Positions 36,901 through 44,167 of a stretch of DNA of 64,000 nt are shown in pieces. A program made the position numbers and the translations under genes. The notes beneath the pieces are model-generated. The model searched no databases. It was not told the origin of the DNA and worked only from the letters and a program-made list of their open reading frames with translations. Source of the stretch: Mariniphaga sediminis (GTDB lineage Bacteria > Bacteroidota > Bacteroidia > Bacteroidales > Prolixibacteraceae); contig NZ_QWET01000006.1 in NCBI RefSeq assembly GCF_003573545.1, forward strand, positions 62,001 to 126,000, read 5' to 3'. How positions within the stretch are numbered: position 1 is the stretch's first letter; each line of letters starts with the position of its first letter.

Positions 36901-37098
36901 CCAGTTCCCTGCAGGTGATGTATCATCATTGATGCCGAAATAATTTACATGCGCTGCAAAACGGTATGCAAACTGCATCCATTCTTTCAGGCTGAAATTA
37001 TTCAGTTTTACCGAACCGGGGCTAAGCGCCTTAATATACCGCTGCTCCTGATCGGTTCCTTCACGTGTCAATGCTATTTCCTTGCCGCAATTAGCCAT
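33898..37098 (-). CDS. Baseplate J/gp47-family wedge protein (Afp11-like)
   Basis: 1066 residues. The C-terminal quarter is typical baseplate J: FGGVPLESDAKYYRRVSERL, RTITLWDYEHIILQQFSGIH, VIVIPDIINKN and the PWAFERSAEIRFGVTLHRST block (residues ~830-1040). The N-terminal 700 residues are mixed alpha/beta and unassigned. These proteins form the wedge with gp25 and the Afp12-like protein, connecting the central hub to the sheath. The gene follows gp25 by 12 bases and overlaps the next gene by 13. Confidence 0.85.
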   Translation of the reverse strand: MANCGKEIALTREGTDQEQRYIKALSPGSVKLNNFSLKEWMQFAYRFAAHVNYFGINDDTSPAGNWEEFFKKDEEIEAFLESVGKGSEISPHLALFVAFVQMLELTKNRFNKLTWRHLDFYYKNILKIEKLPPTPDKVHVIFELAKSSVEVKTEDGTDLDGGKDANGQKRIYETQGEFVANKMKVARLRNVYNDHDNSKIKAAENAASFDGLGGDFPDDDIKWWPFGHYNAPDYPELPDAHLGFALASEVLQMKEGERNVRLTIEFNNAPASFPVSMLTENIEIYCSGEKEWLGPFKVQAQVTEEDGGAIYSSGLNVATKKLTLAFQIPKDEKPVVAYNSEIHGENFEAGLPVCRVLIQTENEDGHTLYRRLVEKEIKTITVDIDVRRIESLELESDIGTLNAAKPFYPFGTQPVKRSNFYMGYSELFKKEWETFNIEIGWKNTPEKLGSYDAFVDLYFAYRTDYLFQASSSGYLDGIFLPEALARQIMAKKKDDLTSQLKEALKIVDNNPDNLIVTDNNYFKALIEIRNKEEWVTLPGKLTLFNEDGDGFSTGFSITNAGYETGKNGPARLSLDQSFLHELFPRIYALALASEDPNALIPNEPYTPLVETIRLNYTATASSDFTSTEEAFQENALKVFHEHPFGQSEEHPFLKNQLSFLSAADKKIYAVPTYCKGGELYIGLENVLPQQQVSLLVQVLEGSENPEADSFVGKQKVEWSVLYSNEWKPLNSDYMVSNETDNFLKSGIVRFSIPKGANTDNTRLPSELVWVKAKIHKNYDAVCKAIAIYAQAVLAGFTNNGNELSHLEEGLEAETISKLVQRISTVKGVAQPFSSFGGVPLESDAKYYRRVSERLRHKNRTITLWDYEHIILQQFSGIHKVKCLNHTSETSFLAPGDVLVIVIPDIINKNVFDICQPRVSKALLNEVQDYINKLNSFHVNAVVRNPDYEEVTVNLKVKFYDGFDESFYKKQLNEDITRLLSPWAFERSAEIRFGVTLHRSTVINYIEKLGYVDYVADVKLQKGGETNTKSVSPESPKAILVSAKQHQISTDIKSCTTKIETEETCQS

Positions 37099-37110
37099 AT
37101 TTTTCTCAGG

Positions 37111-37518
37111 TTATAATTCGTTCCCCTCTTCTTTATAAAAAGGGTAAACCATGTTCATTCTAGAGTTGGTTGCCCTAATGGTGTAATCGATGTTGATGAG
37201 TAATACACCGTTCAGTTCGTCCGTCGGATCAATATTGATTTTATTGACATCGATGCGCGGCTCGTAATAGAGAATGGCAGTTCTGATTAAATCGATTACA
37301 TACGTTTTTAATGTCAGGTTCAGCGGATTGAACAACAGCTCGTCGAGGTTACAGCCATAACCGGGAACCATCACCCGTTCTCCCAGCCGTGTTGACAGCA
37401 GGATTTGCAGGCTGCTTTTGATGTCAGCCTCGTCTTCGAGCATTTTAACCGCTTTTGCTTCCCTGTTAAACTCCGGGGGAAAACTCCATCCCCTTCCCAG
37501 AAACGATTGATTTTTCAT
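37111..37518 (-). CDS. GPW/gp25-family baseplate protein (Afp9-like)
   Basis: 135 residues. GRGWSFPPEF at the start, SSLQILLSTRLGERVMVPGY in the middle (residues ~33-53) and NLTLKTYVIDLIRTAILYYE match the lysozyme-like gp25 fold, including the R-x-G-E motif (RLGERVM) that is conserved in sheath-initiating baseplate proteins of phages, T6SS (TssE) and eCIS. It bridges the baseplate wedge and the first sheath ring. Position between the PAAR and baseplate J genes fits eCIS order. Confidence 0.93.
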   Translation of the reverse strand: MKNQSFLGRGWSFPPEFNREAKAVKMLEDEADIKSSLQILLSTRLGERVMVPGYGCNLDELLFNPLNLTLKTYVIDLIRTAILYYEPRIDVNKINIDPTDELNGVLLINIDYTIRATNSRMNMVYPFYKEEGNEL

Positions 37519-37527
37519 AATTTCTTG

Positions 37528-37821
37528 TTAACCTCCGATTAAAACTGTTGGAGCACCGGCCATAATTGTTCCGCCGTGTGCCGTTACATCTCCCATTCGT
37601 GCGGCAGGCATTCCGCCAATCAGGACGGTTGCCGATCCCATAACGATACTGTCAGGAGGGCCGGTACAGGTAGCCATGTCTCCTACCCGTGCGGCAGGCA
37701 ATCCGCCAATTAATACGGTTGGATCTCCCGGTGGTAAAATCGGGCCTCCCACATGGGGTACGGTTCCCGTTACCATCGGGCAAACGTGCATATCTGATAT
37801 TCTTGCTGCCGGTTTTCCCAT
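37528..37821 (-). CDS. PAAR-domain spike tip protein
   Basis: 97 residues, with three repeats ending in PAAR-type motifs: KPAARISDMHVCP, LPAARVGDMATC and MPAARMGDVTAHGG, each preceded by a TVLIGG-type strand. His12, Cys14, Cys52 and a later His are placed as in PAAR tips that bind zinc. The protein caps the VgrG-like spike and sharpens it. No extension domain is fused, so it is not an evolved effector. It follows the spike gene by one base. Confidence 0.95.
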   Translation of the reverse strand: MGKPAARISDMHVCPMVTGTVPHVGGPILPPGDPTVLIGGLPAARVGDMATCTGPPDSIVMGSATVLIGGMPAARMGDVTAHGGTIMAGAPTVLIGG

Positions 37822-37822
37822 T

Positions 37823-39568
37823 CTAATTTATTTGAACCAGTGAACCCTTTATGGTAGCCGTGGCGCTACTGGAAAGTTCCACTCCTGCCGAACCTTCAGC
37901 CTTTAGCTGTGCTCCGGCTTTTAAATCCATGTTTGTACCGCTTTCATGCGTTGTATCGGTAGATGATTTTACATTTAAAGCAGAGGCACTTTCAATGGTT
38001 ATTCCTTCAGAATTCATCTCAATGAAGTTTCCGTTTTCATCTTCCAGTTTTATTCCACCATCGGCATCACTGATTATCATTTTATTTCCGTTTGGCGTTT
38101 CCACAGTTACGCTCACCTCATCGTCATTAAAAATGAACTTCATTTCGCTACGGGTCACAAAACCTTTTTCGTGATTATCGTCAGAAGCCACCAGGGGCGC
38201 TGGTTTGGCACTACTGTTCATCATGCCCAGAACGACAGCGTCATTCGGATTCCCGTTAATAAACCCTACAATTACCTCATCTTCGATTTCGGGCCGGAAG
38301 AACGATCCCCGGTTTTCGCCGGCATCCAGCGTAGCTACCCGGGCCCAGATTCCCTGTTCCTCATTGTCGACAACAGGCAGCCTCACCAAAATCCGGTCCT
38401 CCCCGTCGGGGTCCGATTCAAGCTGGGTAACAATGCCTATTTGCAGGCCATTCACTGCAGCCATCAGTCCGGCAGCAGGAAGATCATTGATATCGGTCGT
38501 TTCTGTAAACCACTTTGGGTTGATCCCAAACTGTGCATCCACCGTCCAGTTTCCCTCTGCAATCTGATGGCGAACAGCAGAAATGAACACCTTTCCATTA
38601 AAGCGGTCGCCCACTCCCTCCAAGGTCAATGTCGTGTTTGGCTTTACGGCAGGAATTCCCTGGAATTTTACCCGGCCCCTAATTTTTGCCAGTTGGTTAA
38701 ACAGGTTTTTGGCATTGGCCCACTCCTGTAAGGCAGAACTGTCGCCACCGCCGTTTTTTAACTCCAGGTTTTCTGAGCCGATAACTTCCGATAAATCTGC
38801 CGGCGAAAGATTGCCATTAAGGGAGACTCCCGGATCATCTGCTTCGGCTTCCAGGAGTTCCTGCCCGGAAGCATTCCATCCATAGGAAGTTACTTTGGAA
38901 AACTGGTTCCGGGCATCAATTTCAGCGTCGAAATCCAGCAACGTGGCACCGTAAGACACAGTCTCCACTGCCTCCTGGTCTGTATCAGGTTTTTGAACGG
39001 TAATTTTTCCGTCGTCCACCACGCAGATTTTTCCGTTGGCCTGAGCGCGGGCAATACAAAAATCCCAGTCGGATACATTGTACTGCACCAGTTCTTTATG
39101 CGGAACATCAGTGGCTTCAATGTCCTTCTCCAGCCCATAAGCGTCAATAATTTCTTCCATTATTTCGCTGTCGGTGTTTTCGTAGAAGTATTTGCTTTTC
39201 CGGCCAACAGTAAGCTTAACAGCCTTGTCTTTACATTCCACAATCAAAAACGACTGGTTTGAACGAATTTTCAGGTTATGCCTGATCACAATACCTTTAA
39301 AAATGGTTTCCTCATCAGAATGATAACCTGCCTTTACTTCAATTTCATTCCCCGGAACAAATAAATCCTGATTACTGACGGTGAAGTCCTGCGACGCCGG
39401 ATCTCCGTCACGCAAAACAATTTTGGCAGTGGGTATCCGGTTGATCTCTTTTTCCACACTGATACTCAAAGCCTGCACCGAACCGGAAAGTTCTTCTCCT
39501 GCGACCAGAATTTTGAAGGTAACCAAATCGGCTGATTGTGCTGTATTTATAACTCTCTGTACCGCCAT
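37823..39568 (-). CDS. VgrG/gp27-gp5-like spike protein (Afp8-like)
   Basis: 581 residues. The N-terminal gp27-like hub part (residues ~1-360: TFKILVAGEELSGSVQALSI, FVPGNEIEVKAGYHSDEETI) is followed by an OB-fold (QIGIVTQLESDPDGEDRILV, about 378-400) and a C-terminal triple-stranded beta-helix needle rich in short strand repeats (GIKLEDENGNFIEMNSEGIT). This is the central spike trimer of contractile injectors. The needle ends without an extra effector domain. Located between the LysM and PAAR genes as in other eCIS. Confidence 0.92.
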   Translation of the reverse strand: MAVQRVINTAQSADLVTFKILVAGEELSGSVQALSISVEKEINRIPTAKIVLRDGDPASQDFTVSNQDLFVPGNEIEVKAGYHSDEETIFKGIVIRHNLKIRSNQSFLIVECKDKAVKLTVGRKSKYFYENTDSEIMEEIIDAYGLEKDIEATDVPHKELVQYNVSDWDFCIARAQANGKICVVDDGKITVQKPDTDQEAVETVSYGATLLDFDAEIDARNQFSKVTSYGWNASGQELLEAEADDPGVSLNGNLSPADLSEVIGSENLELKNGGGDSSALQEWANAKNLFNQLAKIRGRVKFQGIPAVKPNTTLTLEGVGDRFNGKVFISAVRHQIAEGNWTVDAQFGINPKWFTETTDINDLPAAGLMAAVNGLQIGIVTQLESDPDGEDRILVRLPVVDNEEQGIWARVATLDAGENRGSFFRPEIEDEVIVGFINGNPNDAVVLGMMNSSAKPAPLVASDDNHEKGFVTRSEMKFIFNDDEVSVTVETPNGNKMIISDADGGIKLEDENGNFIEMNSEGITIESASALNVKSSTDTTHESGTNMDLKAGAQLKAEGSAGVELSSSATATIKGSLVQIN

Positions 39569-39570
39569 AA

Positions 39571-40287
39571 TCAGGACACTTTTTCAATGGGAGGAAAGAA
39601 AATTTTCTGTCCCACGGACAACTTTCTGAAATTGGTAATCTGATTGGCCTTTGCCACTTCGAGGTAATATTTCGAATCACCGTAAATGCGGAAAGCCATG
39701 AGCGGCAGCGTGTCGCCCTCTTTCACCTCCCTGATGTGGGTCAAATCGGGTGAGCTGTTGTTCTCCTTCGCCACGCGAAGATCATCTTCCACAAAACCTT
39801 TAAATTTAGCTCTTGCCACAGCCCGCAAAGGGGTTCCGTCGGGTTTGAACAGTTTAAACGTAACGTCCATTTCCGAAAGGGTTCCCTTAAATAACAGTGT
39901 TCCCCACGAAATGATCAGGTAATTTGGTTTGTGCTCATCCCCGTTGTAATCGAAAATCACCTTCTTGAACTGCTCGATATCGTCGATAATCCCGTTGCCT
40001 TCGTCGCTGAATGTTTTATCGTCAGCCGTTCCGGGCTTGCCATAATCGACAATTACACCGGTCCGGTCAAAAACAAACTCCAGCTCAAGGTCTTCCGGAA
40101 GCGCTTTGTTAAAGCGTGGCGAAGTGGCACTGGTACCGGATGCCTGATCTTCATTTTGCTCAATCTTGTAGTTGAACTTGTATTGTTCAGGATTCAGTAA
40201 CGTTTTAAATTCGCCATCGCCTACTTCTTCCGTGAACTGTTCGTCCTTATACGCTTTAATTCGTAATTTTATCAGTTCTCCGCTCAT
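39571..40287 (-). CDS. LysM-containing hub protein (Afp7-like)
   Basis: 238 residues. A C-terminal LysM-type domain (about 188-236: VKEGDTLPLMAFRIYGDSKYY, then RKLSVGQKIFFPP) follows an N-terminal region KYNFNYKIEQNEDQASG and ELEFVFDRTGV, typical of the phage gp53/Afp7 class that joins hub and tube. In these particles LysM serves assembly, not necessarily cell-wall binding. It starts one base after the stop of the DUF5908 gene and is 2 bases upstream of the spike gene. Confidence 0.9.
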   Translation of the reverse strand: MSGELIKLRIKAYKDEQFTEEVGDGEFKTLLNPEQYKFNYKIEQNEDQASGTSATSPRFNKALPEDLELEFVFDRTGVIVDYGKPGTADDKTFSDEGNGIIDDIEQFKKVIFDYNGDEHKPNYLIISWGTLLFKGTLSEMDVTFKLFKPDGTPLRAVARAKFKGFVEDDLRVAKENNSSPDLTHIREVKEGDTLPLMAFRIYGDSKYYLEVAKANQITNFRKLSVGQKIFFPPIEKVS

Positions 40288-40288
40288 A

Positions 40289-40447
40289 TTATCTTTCCTC
40301 TTTTTTTGAAAGGATTTCCATTACCTGTTCCACACAGGCCGCAATAATTTGCTCCTTTTCCTGCTGCTTTGTTTTTCCGGGATTCCCGGCAGGAGGTTTA
40401 TCTTCCACATTAATTTTAATGTGCAGTTCTTTTATCTCGATAGGCAT
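40289..40447 (-). CDS. Small eCIS protein, DUF5908 (Afp6-like)
   Basis: 52 residues, starting MPIEIKELHIKINVEDKPPA and ending in a charged helix EQIIAACVEQVMEILSKKEE. The MPIEI(K/R)EL.IK(I/V).V start is the signature of the short DUF5908 proteins found between tube and LysM genes in eCIS operons. Function unknown; a structural or assembly role in the hub/tube junction is likely from position. Gaps are 1 base on each side (stop of the tube gene at 40449, LysM start at 40287), so it is embedded in the operon. Confidence 0.85.
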   Translation of the reverse strand: MPIEIKELHIKINVEDKPPAGNPGKTKQQEKEQIIAACVEQVMEILSKKEER

Positions 40448-40448
40448 T

Positions 40449-40880
40449 TTACTTCACATTGAAATAGTTGTAAGCCAACTCTATGGTTTCTATGGCGATT
40501 TTGCTCTCTTCGGCGTTAAAATCGGCCATATTCCATTTTACCGGGTATGCATGTACTACATTCCAGGTTACCAGGGGCTCGTGTTCTTCGTTAAGCAAAC
40601 TGATGGTCAGGTCGGCAGGGCGAATATCAAAATTCTCCACCGCGTCGCGGCACCACTTTATCAACTCAGAATCTACGAGCAACCCGCGCTTCAGTACCAG
40701 GTTCGGATATTTTGTCCTCACCGGCAGCTTGTGCTTAAACCTGTTTTCACCCCCTTCGGCAATTTCCTCGGTATCCAGGTCGACCGTCAGACCGGAAACA
40801 GATTGAAACTCGAATTCACCTTTTATATTGGCTATTTCAACCTTAAAATGAAAACCTAAAGGAGGATAATAATTGGCCAT
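40449..40880 (-). CDS. Tube protein, second copy (Afp5-like)
   Basis: 143 residues. Phage T4 gp19-like tube fold: YYPPLGFHFKVEI, FEFQSVSGLTVDLDTEEIAE, LVLKRGLLVDSELIKWCRD and LTISLLNEEHEPLVTWNV. It shares the SLLNEEHEP stretch with the neighbouring tube gene but is otherwise divergent. By gene order it is the counterpart of Afp5, probably a baseplate-proximal or hub-adjoining ring. Confidence 0.9.
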   Translation of the reverse strand: MANYYPPLGFHFKVEIANIKGEFEFQSVSGLTVDLDTEEIAEGGENRFKHKLPVRTKYPNLVLKRGLLVDSELIKWCRDAVENFDIRPADLTISLLNEEHEPLVTWNVVHAYPVKWNMADFNAEESKIAIETIELAYNYFNVK

Positions 40881-40883
40881 ATT

Positions 40884-41318
40884 TTATTCGTTTTGAATGG
40901 TTAGCCCTTCATGAACCAGTTCCATCGACTCAATGGCTACTTCGTTGCCGTCTGCCTTCAGATCGGTTGACTGTACTTTTGTCGGCCAGGCATTTTTCAC
41001 CTTCCAGGTCACCACCGGTTCATGCTCTTCATTGAGCAGGCTGATGGTAATATCCCTGCGCTCGATGGTATTCAACTGCACGGTGTTCCACCAGTTGTAA
41101 TATTCATTGTCGGTGGCAAAAGTGCCCCTTTTGAGCGTAATGTTGCTGAATTTTTGCATACCGGGCATTTTCACTTTGGAATATTCCGGGCTCGCGCCGT
41201 CGCGGTATTCTACTACTTCGGTTTCTACATCCAGTCCGGAAACTTCAGTAAAACCAATTTTTGTTCCGCCCCATTCCACCTGGAAATGGAACTTAACCAA
41301 TGGATATGTTGTTGCCAT
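40884..41318 (-). CDS. Main inner tube protein (Afp1-like)
   Basis: 144 residues of the T4 gp19-like family: YPLVKFHFQVEWGGTKIGFT, VSGLDVETEVVEYRDGASPE, ITLKRGTFATDNEYYNWWN and ITISLLNEEHEPVVTWKV. It directly follows the sheath gene, the usual position of the major tube subunit that stacks as hexameric rings inside the sheath. Three bases separate it from the second tube gene. Confidence 0.92.
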   Translation of the reverse strand: MATTYPLVKFHFQVEWGGTKIGFTEVSGLDVETEVVEYRDGASPEYSKVKMPGMQKFSNITLKRGTFATDNEYYNWWNTVQLNTIERRDITISLLNEEHEPVVTWKVKNAWPTKVQSTDLKADGNEVAIESMELVHEGLTIQNE

Positions 41319-41352
41319 AATTTATGGATTTAAATTTTTAACATTCAACTAA

Positions 41353-43272
41353 TTAGGATTCCTGCATTTTGTGAGAGAATTTCAATATGATAAATTCAGC
41401 CGGACGAACGACTGCCATACCGATTTCCACATTCATGTAGCCATTCAGGATATCCTGGGCAGTCATGGTTTGTCCCAGTCCAACCCGCACATAAAATGCA
41501 TGTTCCTGCTTGGCACCTGCCAAAGCGCCTGCTCTCCACTGTAGCGTCAGGAAGTTTTCGATCATCGCCCTCACTTTTACCCATGTATTGGCATCGTTCG
41601 GTTCAAAAACAAACTGAGAAGAGGCTTTTTTAACCGACTCTTCCACCATATTGAAAAAGCGGCGAACAGAAACGTAGCGCCATTCATTATCGTTTCCGGC
41701 AAGGGTTCGAGCCCCCCAAATGAGAGTGCCTTTTCCGGTGAAAGCGCGAATTGCATTGACAGATTTTCCGGCTACGGTATCCACATTCAGGCTTTCCTGA
41801 TCTTCATGCGTTACATTTACTGTGGGCCCTTTGACCGCCGTAATACTTACATTCGCAGGAGCTTTCCAAACACCCCGTTCATTGTCCACCATGGCATAAA
41901 TTCCGACTGCCGCACCACTGGCTGGCAGAACCACTCCCTGGTTACTAATGGCATTCACAATTCCCTTATAAACCCCATCCACTTCCTGCAGAGTTTCCGT
42001 ACGGTTTGCCCTGGAAGCTTCCAGTTCAGTATAAAAATCAGATACCAGTTTTATCAGCTTTCCGCCAAGCGCTGTAAAATAAGGCGCTGCATTCGCTGCA
42101 GTTGAAGTAGCTGTAAATATGTCGTTTGCGTCCGTTGCCGGCGCAGCAAAAGTCAACGGGTTAAAGTCTGCTGTAAAGTCGTCTGAAATCAGCGCGTTAT
42201 CCCAGGCAGGAGACGGTGCATCGCTGTTCGCCGCCTGACTGAAATGGTTGTAGTCAAACAATGTTTTCAGTAATCCGTGAAAATTGGAATTGGCTACCAC
42301 AAATTTGGCATGAATGCTTGCCGCCGAATTTTGGTCGTTGGTGTCGTTATCGGTAAAAGTCAGGTCGAAAAAATCTTTTGCATACCCATACAAATCATTG
42401 GCGTAGGTTTCCAGCAATCCCCTGTTGTTAATGGTTCCTGCAGAAGGGGCAGTCAAAGAGGACTCAGCGGCAATATCGGTATCAATATTGTCAATGGCCG
42501 TTACAATATCACTGTTAAACAGCGCTGTAATATCTGGAACGGCAGCACCTCCTTTTGTGTATGTTCCTCCCACAATCGAATCGTAATCAATTTTGAAAGG
42601 CAGGGTTGTCCTTATCCACGGATAATAGGCTGCGCCGTACTTCAAATAATTCATCCCCACATTGTCTCTGAAATCGGCAACGGGGTCAGTTGTAGGAGTA
42701 ATTTCTTTTTCTCCGTCCACCATGTCGAGTACAGCGAAACGATCCTGTAATTTATTGCATTGTGCAAGCATTGCTGCGTGTACTTCACCTGCCTCGGCAG
42801 CACTTAAATGTACTGATTCAGGTATCACGAGCAGCGTGGGCAAATCTTCTTTTTCAAGCGAAGCCAGACCATCCAGCAGTTCCTGTTTGTCAACGTCGGA
42901 AGAAAGGGAATTGTAACTCCCCACCGATACGATATAACAATCGCCGCCGCCGTTGGCATAAAACATTCTGACCGAATCGTAAAGCAGGTTTACCCCGTTT
43001 ACTTTTGCTCTTTTTACCGAATTGTCGGTATTAAGCTCAATTTCAACGGTAGTGGGTTTAGGCGCCCCGCCGAAGAAAAATTCATATTCGGGCAGCGAAC
43101 CGATTTTTATCGGCTTAATGATTCCCTCGTCGTGATAATCGACGCCTTCAATCAGCGCCATCTCCGTATAGCCCACAAAGGCCGGGATGGCAGTTTCAAC
43201 TTGCGCTACCGAAGGCGGAAATTTGGAAATTTCCTCTACGTAAACGCCTGGTGTTTTGTAAGCTGTTGCCAT
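41353..43272 (-). CDS. Contractile sheath protein (Afp2-4-like)
   Basis: 639 residues. The N-terminal YKTPGVYVEEISKFPPSVAQ and the TAIPAFVGYTE stretch are the classic sheath start that forms the linker strand between subunits; the C-terminal part (TAQDILNGYMNVEIGMAVV, RPAEFIILKFSHKM) is the conserved sheath core. Residues ~200-460 hold a large variable surface domain rich in Ala/Asp/Thr (AAAPYF etc.). Only one sheath gene is present, whereas AFP has three, so the particle has a homogeneous sheath. Confidence 0.95.
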   Translation of the reverse strand: MATAYKTPGVYVEEISKFPPSVAQVETAIPAFVGYTEMALIEGVDYHDEGIIKPIKIGSLPEYEFFFGGAPKPTTVEIELNTDNSVKRAKVNGVNLLYDSVRMFYANGGGDCYIVSVGSYNSLSSDVDKQELLDGLASLEKEDLPTLLVIPESVHLSAAEAGEVHAAMLAQCNKLQDRFAVLDMVDGEKEITPTTDPVADFRDNVGMNYLKYGAAYYPWIRTTLPFKIDYDSIVGGTYTKGGAAVPDITALFNSDIVTAIDNIDTDIAAESSLTAPSAGTINNRGLLETYANDLYGYAKDFFDLTFTDNDTNDQNSAASIHAKFVVANSNFHGLLKTLFDYNHFSQAANSDAPSPAWDNALISDDFTADFNPLTFAAPATDANDIFTATSTAANAAPYFTALGGKLIKLVSDFYTELEASRANRTETLQEVDGVYKGIVNAISNQGVVLPASGAAVGIYAMVDNERGVWKAPANVSITAVKGPTVNVTHEDQESLNVDTVAGKSVNAIRAFTGKGTLIWGARTLAGNDNEWRYVSVRRFFNMVEESVKKASSQFVFEPNDANTWVKVRAMIENFLTLQWRAGALAGAKQEHAFYVRVGLGQTMTAQDILNGYMNVEIGMAVVRPAEFIILKFSHKMQES

Positions 43273-43291
43273 AATTCATTGAATTTAAATG

Positions 43292-44167
43292 TTACATGTA
43301 TATTTCAGAATAGATTGTATCGTCCGAAACATCCGGCTTAATCAGGGAAACACCGGGATTAGGCAATTCAATCCCGTCCAGTTCAATGGAAATGAACCCG
43401 TTCTTTGTAAGCGGGTGTTCGGTTTTTGTAATTAAAACTTTTGAATTCCCGTTTTCCTTCTTCACATCGTCGCCACCTGTAACCTGCTGGTTGGCATCAA
43501 AAAGATACCGCCAGATGGTGTTACGGTTTTTAAAAACCACTTCGAAGGTTTGGGCTGGGTCCTGTATTTCATTTTGTGCATTTGTTACATGAAGCGAACT
43601 GTTGTCTCCTTTCATAAAAATGCGAACCAACCCAAGAAGATTCATTTTTTCACTGGGTTGTAACTGCTCCAGTTCAGCATTTTCACCATCTTCGGAAAGG
43701 ATAAAGTCTTCATCAACATGAAAATTACCTCCTGCTTTATCAATCAATGGAAAACTGTTCGGTTCCGTTGCCAAACGCCTGTTCGACAGATAATACATTT
43801 TACCGGCATCCTCCAGTTTTAAATCGGTATAATTGTAGAACCTGGAATCTTTTATTTGAACTAAAAAGGTAAAGTCCAGATCGTCGGGCAGTGAAATGAA
43901 TGGCAAGGCATCATTGTTTTCATCTACCTTGGACCACACAGTAAAACCCGAACTGATTGTTTTAAAAACAAGGTTATACCCGTTCAACTTTTGCCGGGTA
44001 GCTTGCGTAGGATGAAGGCTGAGGAATGTTTCAAAATCATAATCTTCCAATCGGTTCAATTGTTCTTCCTCATTCATCGAACTAAAATCGTCTGTACCTT
44101 TATCAAGAAAAAAACGGTGAAGTATTTTCGTGCGAAAAAGTTCCCGGTATAGAATGGAATAGCTCAT
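43292..44167 (-). CDS. eCIS protein of unknown function between terminator and sheath genes
   Basis: 291 residues, mixed alpha/beta, no signal or membrane segments. Visible blocks are ILYRELFRTKILHRFFLD, FLSLHPTQATRQKLNGYNLV and FTFLVQIKDSRFYNYTD near residue 100, and a C-terminal GFISIELDGIELPNPG. I recognise no named family. It starts within the stop of the Pvc16-type gene (ATGA, 4-base overlap), so the two are coupled; a cap, adaptor or tail-completion role is plausible because AlgoCIS-like particles have an extra cap-adaptor protein, but this is inference. Confidence 0.7.
   Translation of the reverse strand: MSYSILYRELFRTKILHRFFLDKGTDDFSSMNEEEQLNRLEDYDFETFLSLHPTQATRQKLNGYNLVFKTISSGFTVWSKVDENNDALPFISLPDDLDFTFLVQIKDSRFYNYTDLKLEDAGKMYYLSNRRLATEPNSFPLIDKAGGNFHVDEDFILSEDGENAELEQLQPSEKMNLLGLVRIFMKGDNSSLHVTNAQNEIQDPAQTFEVVFKNRNTIWRYLFDANQQVTGGDDVKKENGNSKVLITKTEHPLTKNGFISIELDGIELPNPGVSLIKPDVSDDTIYSEIYM

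Noticed and set aside
37823-43272. VgrG-like spike, PAAR, gp25 and sheath/tube genes read as a type VI secretion system
   Set aside because: No TssJ/L/M membrane complex, ClpV or TssA; instead Afp15-type ATPase, Pvc16, DUF5908 and LysM hub proteins, which fit eCIS.
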